A DNA stretch of 64,000 nucleotides from Liolophura sinensis (GCF_032854445.1 NC_088295.1:35062510-35126509); one strand, 5' to 3'; numbered from the stretch's first letter, positions 14,098 through 26,695 are shown. Translations and numbers: made by a program. The notes: a model not told the origin generated them from the letters alone.

Positions 14098-17000
14098 AGC
14101 ATGGTCTTTTATTTATCGTTCTTTGCTTATTTTTGGTATGTTTATACATTAACATCCTTAGTCTCAGGGCAAGGTGGGAATACATCTACTCCATCAACTC
14201 CACTTTTTTTTTTCCTAGAGCTACAGTATGTCTGTCTATGCATACACCAGGCACATATAGCTACAGGACATACTGTCCAAATAATCAATTATACATAGGC
14301 ACTGGGCCCTTAAAAAAACTGCTGCAAAACCACATAGTTTTTATCTTATTTCAAATTTCAAGACTATCCAGGCCCAACATTCATAACATCCAGACTACCT
14401 AAAATAAATATGCAACACTTACACAAACAAAAATAAATGTAACATTTCATTGTTAGTTGACCGATTCGGTGGCTTAATGGTTAGAGTGTCTGGTTCAAAG
14501 TCAGGATGATCAAACCCGGGTCAGGTCATACCAAAAAGAAAAATGGCATTTGTTTCTGCCTGGCTTGCCCTTTAGCACTGATAGGTTAGAGCAAGGAAAC
14601 AGGACTGGCTGACCCAATGTCAGTATAATGTGACTGGGTGGGGTGTCAGTATAATGTGACTGAGTTGGGTGTCAGTATAATGTGACTGAGTGGGGTGTCA
14701 TGTCTGGTGTCTTCTGCATGATGATGGGGGCATCACATTGGTGGCATGGACCCGCCCTGCCACAAGAAGACAAAGTACATGTATATATGAACAAACACAC
14801 ACCTATGACTCTTCGTCGTCATATGACTGAAAAACTGCTAAGAACGATATTAAAACTCAAGCATTCATTCATAAGTTTGTGGAACTTAATCACTGTAATT
14901 CTTCAACCTTTTCGCATGTTTGCAAGGTGATTCTTCAAGCATACTCTGAGGGCATTATTCTGAGTTCAGATAAAAGTATACTTTTTTGTCAAGCCCTGAC
15001 ACTGTCCAATCCAACCAATGTAGTTTTGTCTCCAAAATCAAATTAAAAGTATGCATAAATTGCACTGAAAATTGCTCTTTCATATGCAAGAAGGTTGAGG
15101 AATTAAGGTGGTTGAAAACTTTCACATACACAGGTAAAGACCAGTGCATGTAGCTCAGGCTGGCTCTACAGTCTCAATTACAACGCTTTCCAGGCTAAAC
15201 TACGAACAGGTAAATAAGGACGTTACACGTGGGGAAATACCCTATGTAGATGAGTACAATATTATGTTCCACATTCACTGATGCCATAATCCATATATGT
15301 TATATTTGTAGAACGATTGTTAAAGCAGTGTTAGTCTCTAGTGCATGTACACGAATATGATTGAATTTCCCCCCATGTATAGATTAGACATAGACACGAA
15401 CAATACACATGTATACAAACACTGGCATATTACTGGAAATACCAGGATGCCGTAAATCCCTAAGAACTGTCAAAGCGTAAAGCAGTACACAGATCATAAA
15501 CAGGCAATTCTCTTTGCTGCAGCTGCACAATGTGTGTACACTGTACTAGACTTCTAGTATATAAAGGCAATACTCATCCCTTTCGCCTTCAAAGAGACAT
15601 GCATGCACTTAACACCACCAGTTTGACATGGGAGTTTGTACAAGATACATGTAACTTTTAAACACATGCCTAGAGCATTTCGATGTTGAATGGAAAATAC
15701 ATGTATATGAATAGCACCTTACAGGATCATATGAATATATCTCAAGCAATCTCTACCAAGCAAATCATGTTCAAAAGGTTTAAAAATCATACCATTTATT
15801 ATCTATCACAATTTTGGAAAAATTAACCTGTTTCATGCTTGAAATCTGTCTCGTTTTAGAGTAAGTTTAGAGAAAGGAACAGGACTTGTTAACCCGATCA
15901 TGTCAGTATAATGTGACTGGATGGGGTGTCATGCCTGGTGTCTTCAGCTTGATACTTCAGTGGCAGTAGCACTTTGGCTGCATGGACAGTACACACACCT
16001 AATGACGCATGGTCGTCATATGACTGAACAACAGAGTTTTGAGTTCAAAACTCTTTTATCGTTGAAGGTAGACAAAATCCAACTGTATCACGTGAGCTAT
16101 CAAAAATGTTAGGCAACTGTTTTTGATCCTGTTCATTATAGCATGGGCCTCTGTAAAAAGTGTCATATAAAGTAATTTAGAGTTGACGAATGAAAGAAAA
16201 AATTGAGAATAGGAACATTTTGTGAACTGGAGAAGTTACCACAGGAAAGTGGTGTTATTAGTCGCTCTGGAAAAGGCTAAAGCAGGTGATCAGTAAATCA
16301 ATTTCAACAAGGTTGCCTACCATTTTTCACCATACACATGGCATTACTGTTTTTACCTTTGACGACAGCAGAGTTCCAACTGTAAACTCCCCTATTTATA
16401 AGTACAACGTAAAACCCCAAATATACAAACATACATGAAATTTGCCAAATATTATTGCTGACTCCACACTCAGTAGGCCTTCACTTGACATTGCCTGCCT
16501 TAACTACATATCTGAGAGACTACCATTCACATTTCATTAAACTAACAACGAGTATCTGCAAACTATTTAAAGTTGTCTGAAAACTGATTAGTCTTTCGTG
16601 AGAGTAAATCTGAACCAGGTTCTCTTTAACTGTACTGCAGGGGATGTTGTCAGAAACTGTATATTAACGATAAACAGAAAAAAATCATTTCTAATGTTGT
16701 ATGGCAATTTGACCTCGGCAGCTTTGACTGTACAGCAGCTACAAATGCAACTTTTGTACGTGACAGATACTGTACATGTAAGTACTCTACAATCAATGAA
16801 GCATAAACTGTGATGTAAACAGCAGCCTAGAGCAGATTTAGTTTGCGGTTTACAGATACACCCTATTAAACAGAAACACATACGGGATGTCCATTGCGTG
16901 CGTCAAGAACAAAGCATTTCTGCCCTCCAGCTATGCCACATTATCTTCCTTACCTCTGTAAATAGGTATTGGTGTTTGAACAATTTGGGGGAGGTGGGGG

Positions 17001-20000
17001 GGGGGACATTATGAATTACAATGGTTGACAGACATGTGTACATGTGCTTTTCTATGCCACTTTACAAATGCTTCACTTAGTTTACCAGACATCATGGTAT
17101 ATTTTTCACTGCCTATATAATGTACAATGACGAAATTGTAGCGTTTATTCTGCTGTCCACTGATTGCATCCTTTCTAACGAATGCTAATTTGTTTCCCAG
17201 CATAATTAAGTTAGCAAACACAAAGAAAAGAACCACTGATGAAGATTGGTATTACAATGGTTTTTAGACAACTTACTACACATCTTTTCGAAATGATTGG
17301 GTTACTTTTTAAAATTGTCATTATGATACAGGTGAGATACAGTTACAGGTACATGTAGTGTATGTATGTATGTATGTATGCTTGGGGTTTATGTTTTATG
17401 TATGCTAATATGTTGACGAGGAGTCATTAGGTGTGTGTAGATATACTATGTCTTCTTGAGGCAGGGCGAGTCCATGTTACCAAGGTGCTGCCACCACTGC
17501 AGTACCATGCCGAAGAAACCAGACGTCACACCCTACCCAGTCACATTATACTGACACCTGGCCAACCAGTCCTGTTTCCTTGCTCAAACCTCTCAGTGCT
17601 GAGAGCCAATTGAGGTAGAAACAAGTACCATTTTTAAAGTCTCTGGTATGACACCAGGTCTCCTGACTTCGAGGCAGATGCTCTCACCATTAGGACATCA
17701 AAGAGGTATGATTTTGTGGTAAAGTTCATCAGTAAAGTGCCAAAAGTAAGTGAATTACTCAGGCCACTCCAATTTCCTCCACCCAAAATACCCAGCCACT
17801 ATGTAAGTGAGAAATTCTTCAGTATGACATTAATCAACAATGGAATAAAAAACAAAAAAAAAAAAGACGTAAATGTACAGTAATATACATAACATGGGAC
17901 AACATGATTTCTCATGAACTGTGTTAACCACAAAACAAATAGGTGATCATGAGCTACGTTTTAAGCATCCGTAAACTTACTTCAGCAGAAAAAGTACAAC
18001 TATACATGTATTACAGAAATACAGATCATGTATACAGGAGCTCACATACTGTATGTTATATGTACATGTCTACATTTTTTGTCTTTGACCTGTTTCCACG
18101 AATAATATAAACTCATAGAAGATACTGATCCATAAATTTACATAAATACATGTATCAAGTGTTTAAGATCTGTAACACAAGTCTGAATCACAAAGACCTA
18201 TGCAGACTAATGAACTCCTTTCCATACCATGTACCTGTCTACATGTATATTTAAATCAACCCAAGGTAATCACAACTGTACACTCACCTTTGAACATACA
18301 GGTACATGTTTAATGGTAATAATTAGCCTCTTTTTATGGCTTACACAAAGAGTACATCAACATTTCAACTCTCCTCATACAGAGGCCTGTAGCCTGAACT
18401 GTCCAATACCTCTTCCGTAAAGAGCTCTGATATAACACAATCTAGAATGACCCTTTCAAACAACCGTACCATGGCAAACCAAGACATGTTGTTGTTGTAA
18501 GGTTACTCTGTGACTGAAGGAATCAGGAAAGTGAATACAAGCCAAATTTTGCCAATCTAGTTGATGGAGATCAGGTAGTAACTATGGAGATTATGTATGG
18601 TTTGCTTACGGTGATCAGTGAGACCAGGTATTGCTGAAGTATATGTCGTTTTTTAATCAGAACAGTAAAACTCAGTAGTTGACACACTATCACAGAAATA
18701 TTAATGAAGACACATCTACAATTTGAACAATGAAATTTTGCACTTGTTTGCCAGGTTATTTTGCTCATGTGGAGTATTCATTGGCCATTATGAATTGCTA
18801 TTTACTTACATCAGAAATCCAGGTGCCTTCTGACTAAGCATATAAGCAACAGATCTGAATGGTCTGTTGTGGAGAGAGTAAAAATTTTCAAGAAGCTTGT
18901 TCTAAAATGATTTCAAATGACATAGTTCAAACATAACTTATTATGTCTCATAGCAGGTAAATAATACCAGTTCCCACGAGTGACAATGTTGTAAATTTCA
19001 TTAACAATGAGTCAGCCAAACAACCAAACACAATGTACTTAAGTCCTTCAATTGTGAGCACTGGTCTAAATGCTTTAAGCAATATTCATTAAAATCTTAA
19101 ACTTCTTGTTTTTATGTTAAGTTAAAAACAGTTAATATATACATGAACAGTGTGTATACAAACAGGTTAGCTCAAGTGCACAGACTAGCAGACACATCAC
19201 TTTCCTGTCGCATATACATGTATGTAACTGTACATATAAATATAACTTTCCAACTTGTTAAATTACCTACATGCCCCAGTTAGTACACATGTGAAAACCC
19301 TAAAAAGTCATGAAACACCACTGGCTTGACATGTGAACAACAGAATTAAAATTGGAAAACATGTAGATGTAAAATACATGTAGGTATTTCATCAGGTCTA
19401 ATTTTACTCTCAATGTCGGGAGAACCAGCACTTGGCAGTTAAATTTATGACGTGCGGTGAAGAAGATAGCTGTTTGAATTAACTTGAGATTGTAAAGTCC
19501 CTTCAGGGAACTCTGGCTGCCAGACAAGAAGACCTGTGTGACATATCATACCTCACAGCCTACATTGTGCACACCTAACCCAACAGCTCATAATAATCTG
19601 ACAATTTAAACACTTCCTTCTAATTCTTTTTAGGGAGTTCATTATAAACAACTACCAGTCTTATGATGAAGATCACCACATATTACAGTATTTATAGATG
19701 AGTAACATATACATGTATGGTATTAATTTAGTGGGCATAATAATTTCACCAAGACAACTCTGAAATGAGGCCATCTGACCGATCAGGCCATGCTGACATC
19801 AGCAGTGCATATGTGTACACTTCTGAAACTTGTCCATGTAATTTAGTAGACAAATACAGTTACATGTAGATATGAGATAATGTAGCATTCGACAAAACCA
19901 AAATATAACCAGAGTACAGTAAATGTTACACGAAGGAAGAAAAAAGTGACACACTCATGATAGTAGAAAAACATTCTCATCAATTTAAGTTTATATTAAC

Positions 20001-23000
20001 TGTATCTAATTTTAGGGATCTGTATTGTTATCTAATCTGTCACAGAGGGTTAGGTAACACTCGCTGCATGAACTAAATCATGTAGCCTGGAACTGGTATT
20101 ACACAATGCAGCACAACAGGAGCAGAGCGCTAGGTCACCGAAGCGTGAACAGAGATGTGAGGTGTACAGGGTGAGGCTGGCCACATGTAGAGAATGCCCA
20201 CTGGCCACAACAATCCTTCATCTATAACACCCACCCTCCATTGTCCCAAAGGCCTTATTTTACACACAGACAAGCCTACATTTAATCCCACAGTACATGT
20301 ACAATGTATATGTTGCCTTGTGGTACTTCATACAAAATTAAGCATTCAGTGGAGCATCTTTAGTCAAGGAAAAGATCGGAGAAACATACATATAACATAA
20401 CATTTTAGTTGACAGATTGTGGTAATCCTTCATCATGAAAAAACAAAACTGATGAACTTGCTTCATAGTTTTTATCTTTTTATCAGTAGTCCAAAAGTTT
20501 TACTCCTTGTAGTGTGAAACCACTTCCAAAGTTTGATACTACAGCTGGCTAAAACAACAGATAAACATATTGGTCGACACCTAGTATTAATAAATTCCTC
20601 AAAAACATGCTCCCTACACATACACACTACATAAAAAGATGACAGTCAATGGAAAAAAACTTTTAAACTCGGTGTCTTAAATTGGAAAAACTTGATATCA
20701 ACTTTTAACAGTCAACGTCAAGTTTTGCATCATGTTTTTGTGCTTGTGCCTTCAACAGACATATTTTTAACTGCACAAACAGAACACCAATCCTTTCTGG
20801 CTGACACCCGTCACAATACGCTTTATTCTCACACAGATTCCGGATACTCTATAGTGTCTAAGGTTACCAGTTGATTACAATATCTCTCAGACCATGCGGT
20901 TGCCACAATAACTGACTGACCATCAATTTACACATTTACATGTAGGTAATTCACCAGTCCACTTGATAATTAACTTCCTAGTGGATGTTGTGTGTATCCC
21001 CATTAAATGCTTCTGTCTGAGAATCCTCTTCATCACATATTAGTCTTGGTGAAGAGGCAATGAAGGGGTAGTCAACCCAGGCCTAATCTCACTAATGTGA
21101 ATGGGTCAGTGTGAAGTGCTCATTTACACTGCTTTCAAATTGTTTGTTCTTCCCACCAGAAGATGCTAACCTCTACAGCCAGACCGATTACAGACTGGCC
21201 ATCTCTTTGTCACCTTGAGCTAGTAGATGTATCACATGTTTACACAGTTCCACTCCAATCCCTGTCGGTCACAACCAGTGTGTGATGTCAGAGTTCACTG
21301 GCAAATCCATTGCATGCTGCACAAATAAAGCTATTTCACCACAAGGTCAATTGGTGCACTGAGCAGCTGTCATGACAATTCTGACACTGTGTCATAAATA
21401 CCTCAGTAAGTTTCAATGAACTTAGTAACTTTGCATGCTACAGTTACATATATATTAGCAAATAAAGGTCTATATTATTAAATGGTAGAATAATGTAATA
21501 TATACATGCACAGCCAACACAGCCAGTGCATGTAAAATAGCTACAATGTGCAGGTGCATACAGCACTAGAGAGGTATTAATCTGCTATGCGGGGTATGCA
21601 AACAACTACACATGTATGAACTACTCCCAATCCCATTTTACTGTCCTAGAATCTTAATGAGATACATGTATCTATATAGAAACACACATATGCTATTTTA
21701 TCATTTGCTGCAATAACTATTTCTATGCTGACACAACTGCAAGGATTTAAACAGTTGGAACCACAAAATTGCGACGACACTCCACTCACTACTACATGAG
21801 CATACATGCACATGAATTTTTGAGGTGATCATTATACTGATGGAATCCTATTAATTTTTTCCTTCACAGGCATGTATTAAAGTAATAAAAACTATCTAGG
21901 TTAGAAAACACACATAACATACTTAGTGTAGCTATTTTTCAAGTCGGATTAAAAAATGTATTCCTTTTCTCAGTTCCTAAACAAATAAACAAAGATCAAA
22001 GATGATCTTGTGAGTTAAAGGGCCTTGTTTCATGAAACAATTGTAGGCTTACTTGATTGTACTACTCATGGAGGCTTTGTGAAACATGGCCCTGATCCTT
22101 GTGTGATGTAATAAATGCACATGAGTATTAACAGATGGCAGACGTATACATTTTGACATAAAAAAGGAACTTTTGCATGTACTACAGGAAAGGGATCTAT
22201 TGGTCTACATGTAGCTTTTAATCTATTCAGAATCTTAAGCACCAAACAAAAATGTGAGTCCCATGTAAAACGGATTTAACACTCATAATCTCTATCAGTT
22301 CAACCAGGGATTGGCATTATCAGTCTTTTTCATCAAAACTGACACATGAGAACTGCTGGAAAGGATCTAGTACACACTGCCGCTCATGTAGGTCAACTTT
22401 TCACTGAGTATCATGCAGGTCAGGTCTCACAAGTTGTAACCAGGTAATGACCAAAGCATATCTGAAAATACATGGACTTGCACAATAAAACTAGGGCAGG
22501 TCAAAATGTATTTTAGTTGTACATGTCATAAAATGTGAATGTGGAACTAGATGTACGCGAGCATATAAATGACACACTAGTGACCAAGGTGAGGGAGTAA
22601 TGCTATTCCTAGTTGGAATAAAATGACATGAAATGAGGAAATTAGCTTATTACTAAATTTATGGGTATTAAAAAATGTGCATACAAAACAGTGTATTCTG
22701 ATTTACGTCGAGTGACATATCAAAGGCTATACTGTAATTATTTATTTGATTGGTGTTTTACTCTGTACTAAAGAATATGTCACTTATGCAAAGACATCAT
22801 GGTGGGAAGGTAATACCTGCATGCTTAGAGTAATTAATATTTATACATGCCTCCATAAGCTTGGACAAGTATAAGGTTAAGAATGATATGAGCTATTCCG
22901 AGATTGCTGTGATGTTTGGTTACGCCAAATTTTGATTACAAAGTCATTACAATCAAAAAGTAAACAGGCCATAACGAAATATATGTATCAATGAATATAA

Positions 23001-23653
23001 TGCCATCATCAGCCATTACTGCTTGCCAAAGGTTCAAACAGATGGTTGCCTGGCAATGAGAACATCGGAAAATTATCTAAAAATCAGACAAAAAAATTGA
23101 CAGAACAGCAGCTATTCTTCAACAAACATTCCAACTATTGAGAATAAATTATAAAGATGATCAAATTGTGATTGAATGACATGCTGCCCCCCATCAAAGG
23201 GTACAATATCACTTCCATGACACTTCATGCTGTCTCCCCCATCAAGGTATCATTTCCTAAATACAGCCCGACCCTCATCCCATCCCCACCCATTTTTCAA
23301 GTTTTCGATTTAAGTTGACAATTTTTTTCTGTCAATTGATGAAAACTACACATAACAACATCCACTGCCCGATCCTCACATCAGGTGAACACGATCTCAT
23401 TAAACTGTCCCATATTTTCAAGTAAACACCGCTGAGAACAGAAAAGCCGTCAAAATAGTTTCTGAGACGGCTAGACAAAACGCGGCCATCTTTGCCTGCC
23501 CTCATGAATGGAGAGAAAGTCTTCAACACATCTGAGAGATGATCGCCAACAAAACTCACTCAAAACCGGTCATATCTCTAGCACGCTTTGTCTGAACATA
23601 CCTGTAAGTCTAATCTTTTGGGCTCCATTTCTTCGTGTACCGCTGCTGGCCAT
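163..23653 (-). CDS. SMURF: SMURF-type E3 ubiquitin-protein ligase (5' part: start codon and most of the C2 domain)
   Basis: Seen: four minus-strand exons join with matching phases: 23653-23602 (ATG, MASSGTRRNGAQKIRLT), 7455-7417 (VLCAKNLAKKDFF), 765-657 (LPDPFAK to DPKWNQHYD) and 296-163 (YIGHKDS, VWNHKKIHKKQGAGF, LGCVRIMSNAIQRLKDTG). All junctions are AG/GT; donors are GTATGT, GTGAGT, GTAAGT and GTGAGT. Known: this is the N-terminus of SMURF1/2, HECT ligases of the NEDD4 family that ubiquitinate SMADs and BMP/TGF-beta receptors; the C2 domain binds phospholipid and restrains the HECT domain. SMURFs are about 730-760 aa; about 111 are encoded here and the WW and HECT parts lie beyond base 1. 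The last exon ends after one base of the next codon, as expected for the conserved Tyr. A short upstream ORF (MMVFS, 23687-23670) lies before the start if it is transcribed. The C2 sequence fits SMURF better than other NEDD4-family members. One SMURF gene is usual in invertebrates, so I do not choose between 1 and 2. Confidence 0.95.
657..765 (-). CDS. SMURF: SMURF coding exon 3 (C2 domain core)
   Basis: Encodes 35 whole residues beginning LPDPFAK and ending LDPKWNQHYD, with split codons at both ends that match exons 2 and 4. The DPFAK and DPKWN motifs are C2-domain loops. Acceptor TTTTAG and donor GTAAGT are both present on the minus strand. Confidence 0.95.
931..958. repeat. (AT)14 microsatellite
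   Basis: An uninterrupted AT dinucleotide tract in SMURF intron 2. Confidence 0.95.
5334..5447. mobile_element. Small palindromic MITE-like element
   Basis: About 114 bases bounded by imperfect terminal inverted repeats: CCACTTTCACAAAACT at the left and the complement of CCACTTTTACAAAACT at the right. It has no coding capacity. The size and structure suggest a non-autonomous DNA transposon, but no target-site duplication was confirmed. Confidence 0.5.
7417..7455 (-). CDS. SMURF: SMURF coding exon 2 (39-nt exon, start of C2 domain)
   Basis: A 39-base exon between TTTCAG and GTGAGT encodes VLCAKNLAKKDFF plus split codons on both sides. It completes the Val codon begun in exon 1 and starts the Arg codon finished in exon 3. 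Its identity rests on the near-perfect match to the first beta strand of SMURF C2 domains. Confidence 0.93.
8876..8937. repeat. (AT)n microsatellite with an internal ACATGTA interruption
   Basis: Two AT runs separated by ACATGTA in SMURF intron 1. An apparent ORF through it (Tyr-Ile repeats) is an artefact of the repeat. Confidence 0.93.
14031..14094. repeat. (AT)32 microsatellite
   Basis: A 64-base uninterrupted AT tract, long enough that its length in the assembly may be unreliable. Confidence 0.95.
14461..14890 (+). mobile_element. tRNA-derived SINE, near full length, with internal 28-bp triplication
   Basis: The head at 14461-14530 resembles a tRNA with A-box-like (TGGCTTAATGG) and B-box-like (GATCAAACCC) promoter elements. 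The body contains three tandem copies of a 28-base unit starting GTCAGTATAATGTGACTG (about 14617-14700). The 3' part (TCGTCGTCATATGACTGAAAA, then CAAGCATTCATTCAT) is a degraded form of the tail shared with elements at 28490, 34500 and 45853. These are Pol III-transcribed retroelements moved by LINE machinery. Confidence 0.75.
15850..16035 (+). mobile_element. SINE fragment, same family as the 14461 element
   Basis: It shares the GTCAGTATAATGTGACTG and GGTGTCATGCCTGGTGTC segments and the GTCGTCATATGACTGAA motif with the element at 14461-14890. The tRNA-like head and the CACTCA tail are missing. Confidence 0.65.
22019..22093. mobile_element. 75-bp palindromic element
   Basis: The ends AGGGCCTTGTTTCATGAAAC and GCTTTGTGAAACATGGCCCT are imperfect reverse complements of each other around a short core. 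The GGGCC...TTTCA..AA end type recurs near 56627 (GGGCCCAGTTTCACAAAG), which suggests a dispersed family. Confidence 0.5.
23602..23653 (-). CDS. SMURF: SMURF coding exon 1 with start codon
   Basis: 52 bases encode MASSGTRRNGAQKIRLT plus the first base of a Val codon, then GTATGT. The RRNG...K(I/L)RLT pattern matches the N-termini of SMURF proteins, which supports this ATG as the true start. A GC-rich, CpG-containing stretch lies just upstream. Confidence 0.93.
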
Positions 23654-23900
23654 TCCTACGAGAAAACAGCTAACTAAATACCATCATTTGAGTCGTTAGC
23701 TTCTGTCCGATAGCCTGTGTATCTAAACAGTGTAGGAAAGGCACTTGTTCAGCGTATGTAAATGAGGGGGCGAGCTAGTGTTGTACTTCCGGACACAATG
23801 CGCATGACTCATTTGAATCGTGTGACGAGATAGGAATGCAGATAGTCTCTCCAACAGTCATCAAAAAACACCTCTTTTGATAGGTTTAAAAGACTTCGAG
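23654..23900 (-). promoter_or_regulatory. Probable SMURF promoter and 5' UTR region
   Basis: The stretch upstream of the SMURF start is richer in CpG than the introns. It contains an ETS-like ACTTCCGG (23785-23792), an NRF1-half-like TGCGCATG (23799-23806) and an AP-1-like TGACTCA (23805-23811). These motifs are common in TATA-less animal promoters. No transcription start can be placed from sequence alone. Confidence 0.45.
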
Positions 23901-25509
23901 TCTGAAAAGGGCCACAAAGCCGTTTCTTTACCCACTATTCACCAATTCAACGGGATGATGACTTACCGCGAATAGGTCATAAATAATAGCGACGACATAA
24001 ATGTGGAATCAAAGAGAAAAGTAATATGACCGTGTGGCGCTTTATACACAGTTTAACGAGCGGGTACATGAAGTTGCTTAGCAAATTATCATATCGCATA
24101 CAGTTAAATTGTAACAAATAAATATTTAAGTAATAAAATAAAAATAATGATACAAAACAACTTTTAAACGTTATTACTCCATTTATGCTGCTTAATAAAT
24201 GTATTCGCCTATAGTATGACAGTACAATGTGTGTCCCATTATATGTACGCCGTGACAATGTCCTGTCAATGACAATTAGTAGTTATGAATATTTACGAAA
24301 TTATGATGCTTAATCGTTCATGGATGATTTTTGCACAACAATAAACAAGCAAATGTCAAACATTTATTTATTTATTTATTTATTCGGTTGATGTTTATTG
24401 CCATGCTGAAGAATATTTCACATACGACGGCGGCCCGAACATTATATGATGCATGGGAGGAAACCAAATGTCAGATAGGTAACCCGCATTGTACATTGTC
24501 AATTCTGTTAAATATGTAGCATTTCTTCTTTGAACAACAATTTGTCTTCCCTCTCCAATGTTGTTAACGTTATATAAGGTTTTCCAATGTGAATAAATCA
24601 CATTTCTAAAAGGATCCCAACGATTTTAATATAATTTAATATAATAAATGTGATTCTTTTCGCATGGTAATTTATTTATTTATTTACTTACTTTGGGGGG
24701 ATCATATTTCAATACTGTTACAATATACCAACTCGTAATTTCAGACTGAGAAATTCGACTTGATCTCTTGTAGGTCCAATGTCTTACATGGAAAGTTCAA
24801 ATAATCACGATATTGCGTTCTCGTGAGGTTGGCTTTCCGGGGGGTATCGTTAGATTATCCTTCCAGCCTATAATGTATAGGCGTAACACCCTTAATATAT
24901 GGATTCAGCTTCCTGATATTAACACCATGCAAAGACGGCTGCCATATTCTCTGGCAATCGATGCCAATCGCAATTCTTTCAGTTATTGCGGATCTACAAT
25001 CATGTGTGATCCAAATTAAGACCGACTGTTCTTGAATTTCAAATATTTCATTCAGCGTCAGACAAGCCTACCGCTTGGGACTGACCTGTATTTGTGACCT
25101 GTGCAGACGCATATGTGGCCCATCGGGAGCACGGACTGGTCATTGAGAGGGTTTATTTACTCTGGGTGCCGTTACCCGGGTACCCAAAGAAAGGGCGGTT
25201 CAGACTGAACGTCTTTGACCAGTGTCCATCTGGTACAATCTGCTCTGTGAAATGCCATTGACAAGGCGACCAGTTTACCATTACAAATCGCCGTGACCAG
25301 CCTAATGTGCTTTGTCCGTCACTTCTTTCGCCATTTCTATTCAACTGCATGGTTTATCACAATATCGGAATGGTACATGTACAAAAATGATCGGGGTATG
25401 TCCGAAGAAAGGTTGTCATTCGGTGTACATCGATAGATACATTTTTGAACGTTTTTTATGGTGTTTAAACAGATCAATATACATCTTAACACAATGCATA
25501 TTCTTAAAT
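23901..25509. other. Intergenic stretch between the SMURF promoter area and the LINE relic
   Basis: Apart from the SINE fragment at 24358-24475 I see no gene. The short open frames here do not resemble known proteins. The 25020-25330 part is less AT-rich than the flanks, but nothing in it is recognisable. Confidence 0.6.
24358..24475 (-). mobile_element. SINE 3' fragment (AAATA-tailed family)
   Basis: Read on the minus strand this ends in repeated AAATA after the motif GTGAAATATTCTTCAGCATG, the 3' signature of the family seen at 36345-36530 and 43125-43300. The tRNA-like head is absent. Confidence 0.6.
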
Positions 25510-26695
25510 TAAATCTTAAGTTGCACGCTGCAGCTTGGTAAATAACTGGGCGAATATATTTGAGAACAAGTACAACGTCGTGCAGCGCTAATCTGCAGTT
25601 GAAACCTTCGTCGCACTCCATACAGTACCCACATTGAAGAGTTAGGTTGGGAACAACTTTACGTTCGTCGCCGAAAGCACAGGCTACTTCTGTTTTATAA
25701 AATAAAGTTAACGGCTTATCTCCCCCATATCTTCTCCAATCATGTCCAGTCAGAAATAATGATACTGACCGTTCGTACATGCTTAGAAACCGTAATGAAC
25801 GTCCCCTCTTTAAATGTATGATAAATATGTTTTCGTCCTCATTTTTCCCAAAAACGACAAAGGACTGGAGCGACTTACCATCTAAAATTAGAAATTCATC
25901 GTTTCCTAAAACCAAAATCCTAAAAAATTGAATATTCTTTATAATTTTTAATATAACGATATGTCTGTTTTGCATTGTAGAATAAGGATGAGACTGAGCG
26001 CTCTTCACGCTGATCTGTTTAAGTATAATATTATCCCATATCAGTCCTCTAACTATTGTCTATCCCCTAACGAAACAGCGTATCATTTCCTAATAGATTG
26101 CCCACACTTTGCCGCTCCTAGGACGCATATGCTTGTTGACATAGCAAAAATCAAGTGTACAGGAGTTCACCAGTCTTTACCTTTGGCTAATTCACTCATT
26201 TCCGAATACTTATTTAAAGTGTTACTTTTTGGATCTAAAGAATAGGTACTCTTAGATAACATTAAATTATTTCAAACCATCCACAGTTACCTCCTGACCA
26301 CCAACAGATTCAGCAATTAATACTAATGATGTTCACAGTTGATATTACATTTTATTTAATATGCTTGTATACATGTATGTACAGGTACATTTACTTATGT
26401 AGACAATACTATTTATTTCTTTCCAAACTAGGTTTAACCATTTAATTTGTAATCGGTCATAATTTTTTGTTGTGAATATCTGTAAGGCTTAATTCTTGCA
26501 CTTATTTAACTTTATTTTACTTTATTCTATTTATTACTATATAATTGTACGTTAGCAGATATTACGTTCAAAATACCATTTTTCATATGTTGCAGTTGAA
26601 TGCAAATAATCTTGTTGAGGAAAACCCCTCGTGGCCACTGGCTGTGGGCAATCCTCTATAAATAAATAAAGCATTAAATTAAATTAAATTAAGAG
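25510..26695 (+). pseudogene. Dead non-LTR retrotransposon (LINE), 5'-truncated 3' end
   Basis: Plus-strand translation, with frameshifts and stops, gives the region after the reverse transcriptase of a LINE: VQRRAALIC, LRRTPYS, ELGWEQLYVRRRKHRLLLFY, then RNRNERPLFKC, FFPKTTKDWSDLPSKIRNSS, and finally MRLSALHADLFKYN with a C-terminal PNETAYHFLIDCPHF motif ending at 26245. The 3' UTR ends in repeated TAAAT units at about 26670-26695, typical of LINE 3' tails. Stops inside QRRAALIC...LRRT and a frameshift before 25961 show it is inactive. The 223-aa open frame on the opposite strand (26008-25337) is a shadow of this element. Confidence 0.8.

Larger units (their letters stand above)
7456..23601 (-). 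other. SMURF intron 1 (16.1 kb)
   Basis: A long first intron between the start-codon exon and the 39-nt second exon. It holds (AT)n tracts at 8876-8937 and 14031-14094, a GTAT repeat near 17360-17380, poly-G at 16996-17005, SINE copies at 14461-14890 and 15850-16035, a weak repeat fragment near 17640-17860, a small palindromic element at 22019-22093 and a SINE-tail fragment near 22735-22815. No credible protein exon was found on either strand. Confidence 0.85.

Noticed and set aside
14461..14530. Functional tRNA gene
   Set aside because: It has A- and B-box-like words, but no complete cloverleaf could be drawn and it is joined to a SINE body.
25337..26008. 223-codon minus-strand open frame
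   Set aside because: The plus strand of the same bases gives recognisable LINE protein, so this is an antisense shadow.
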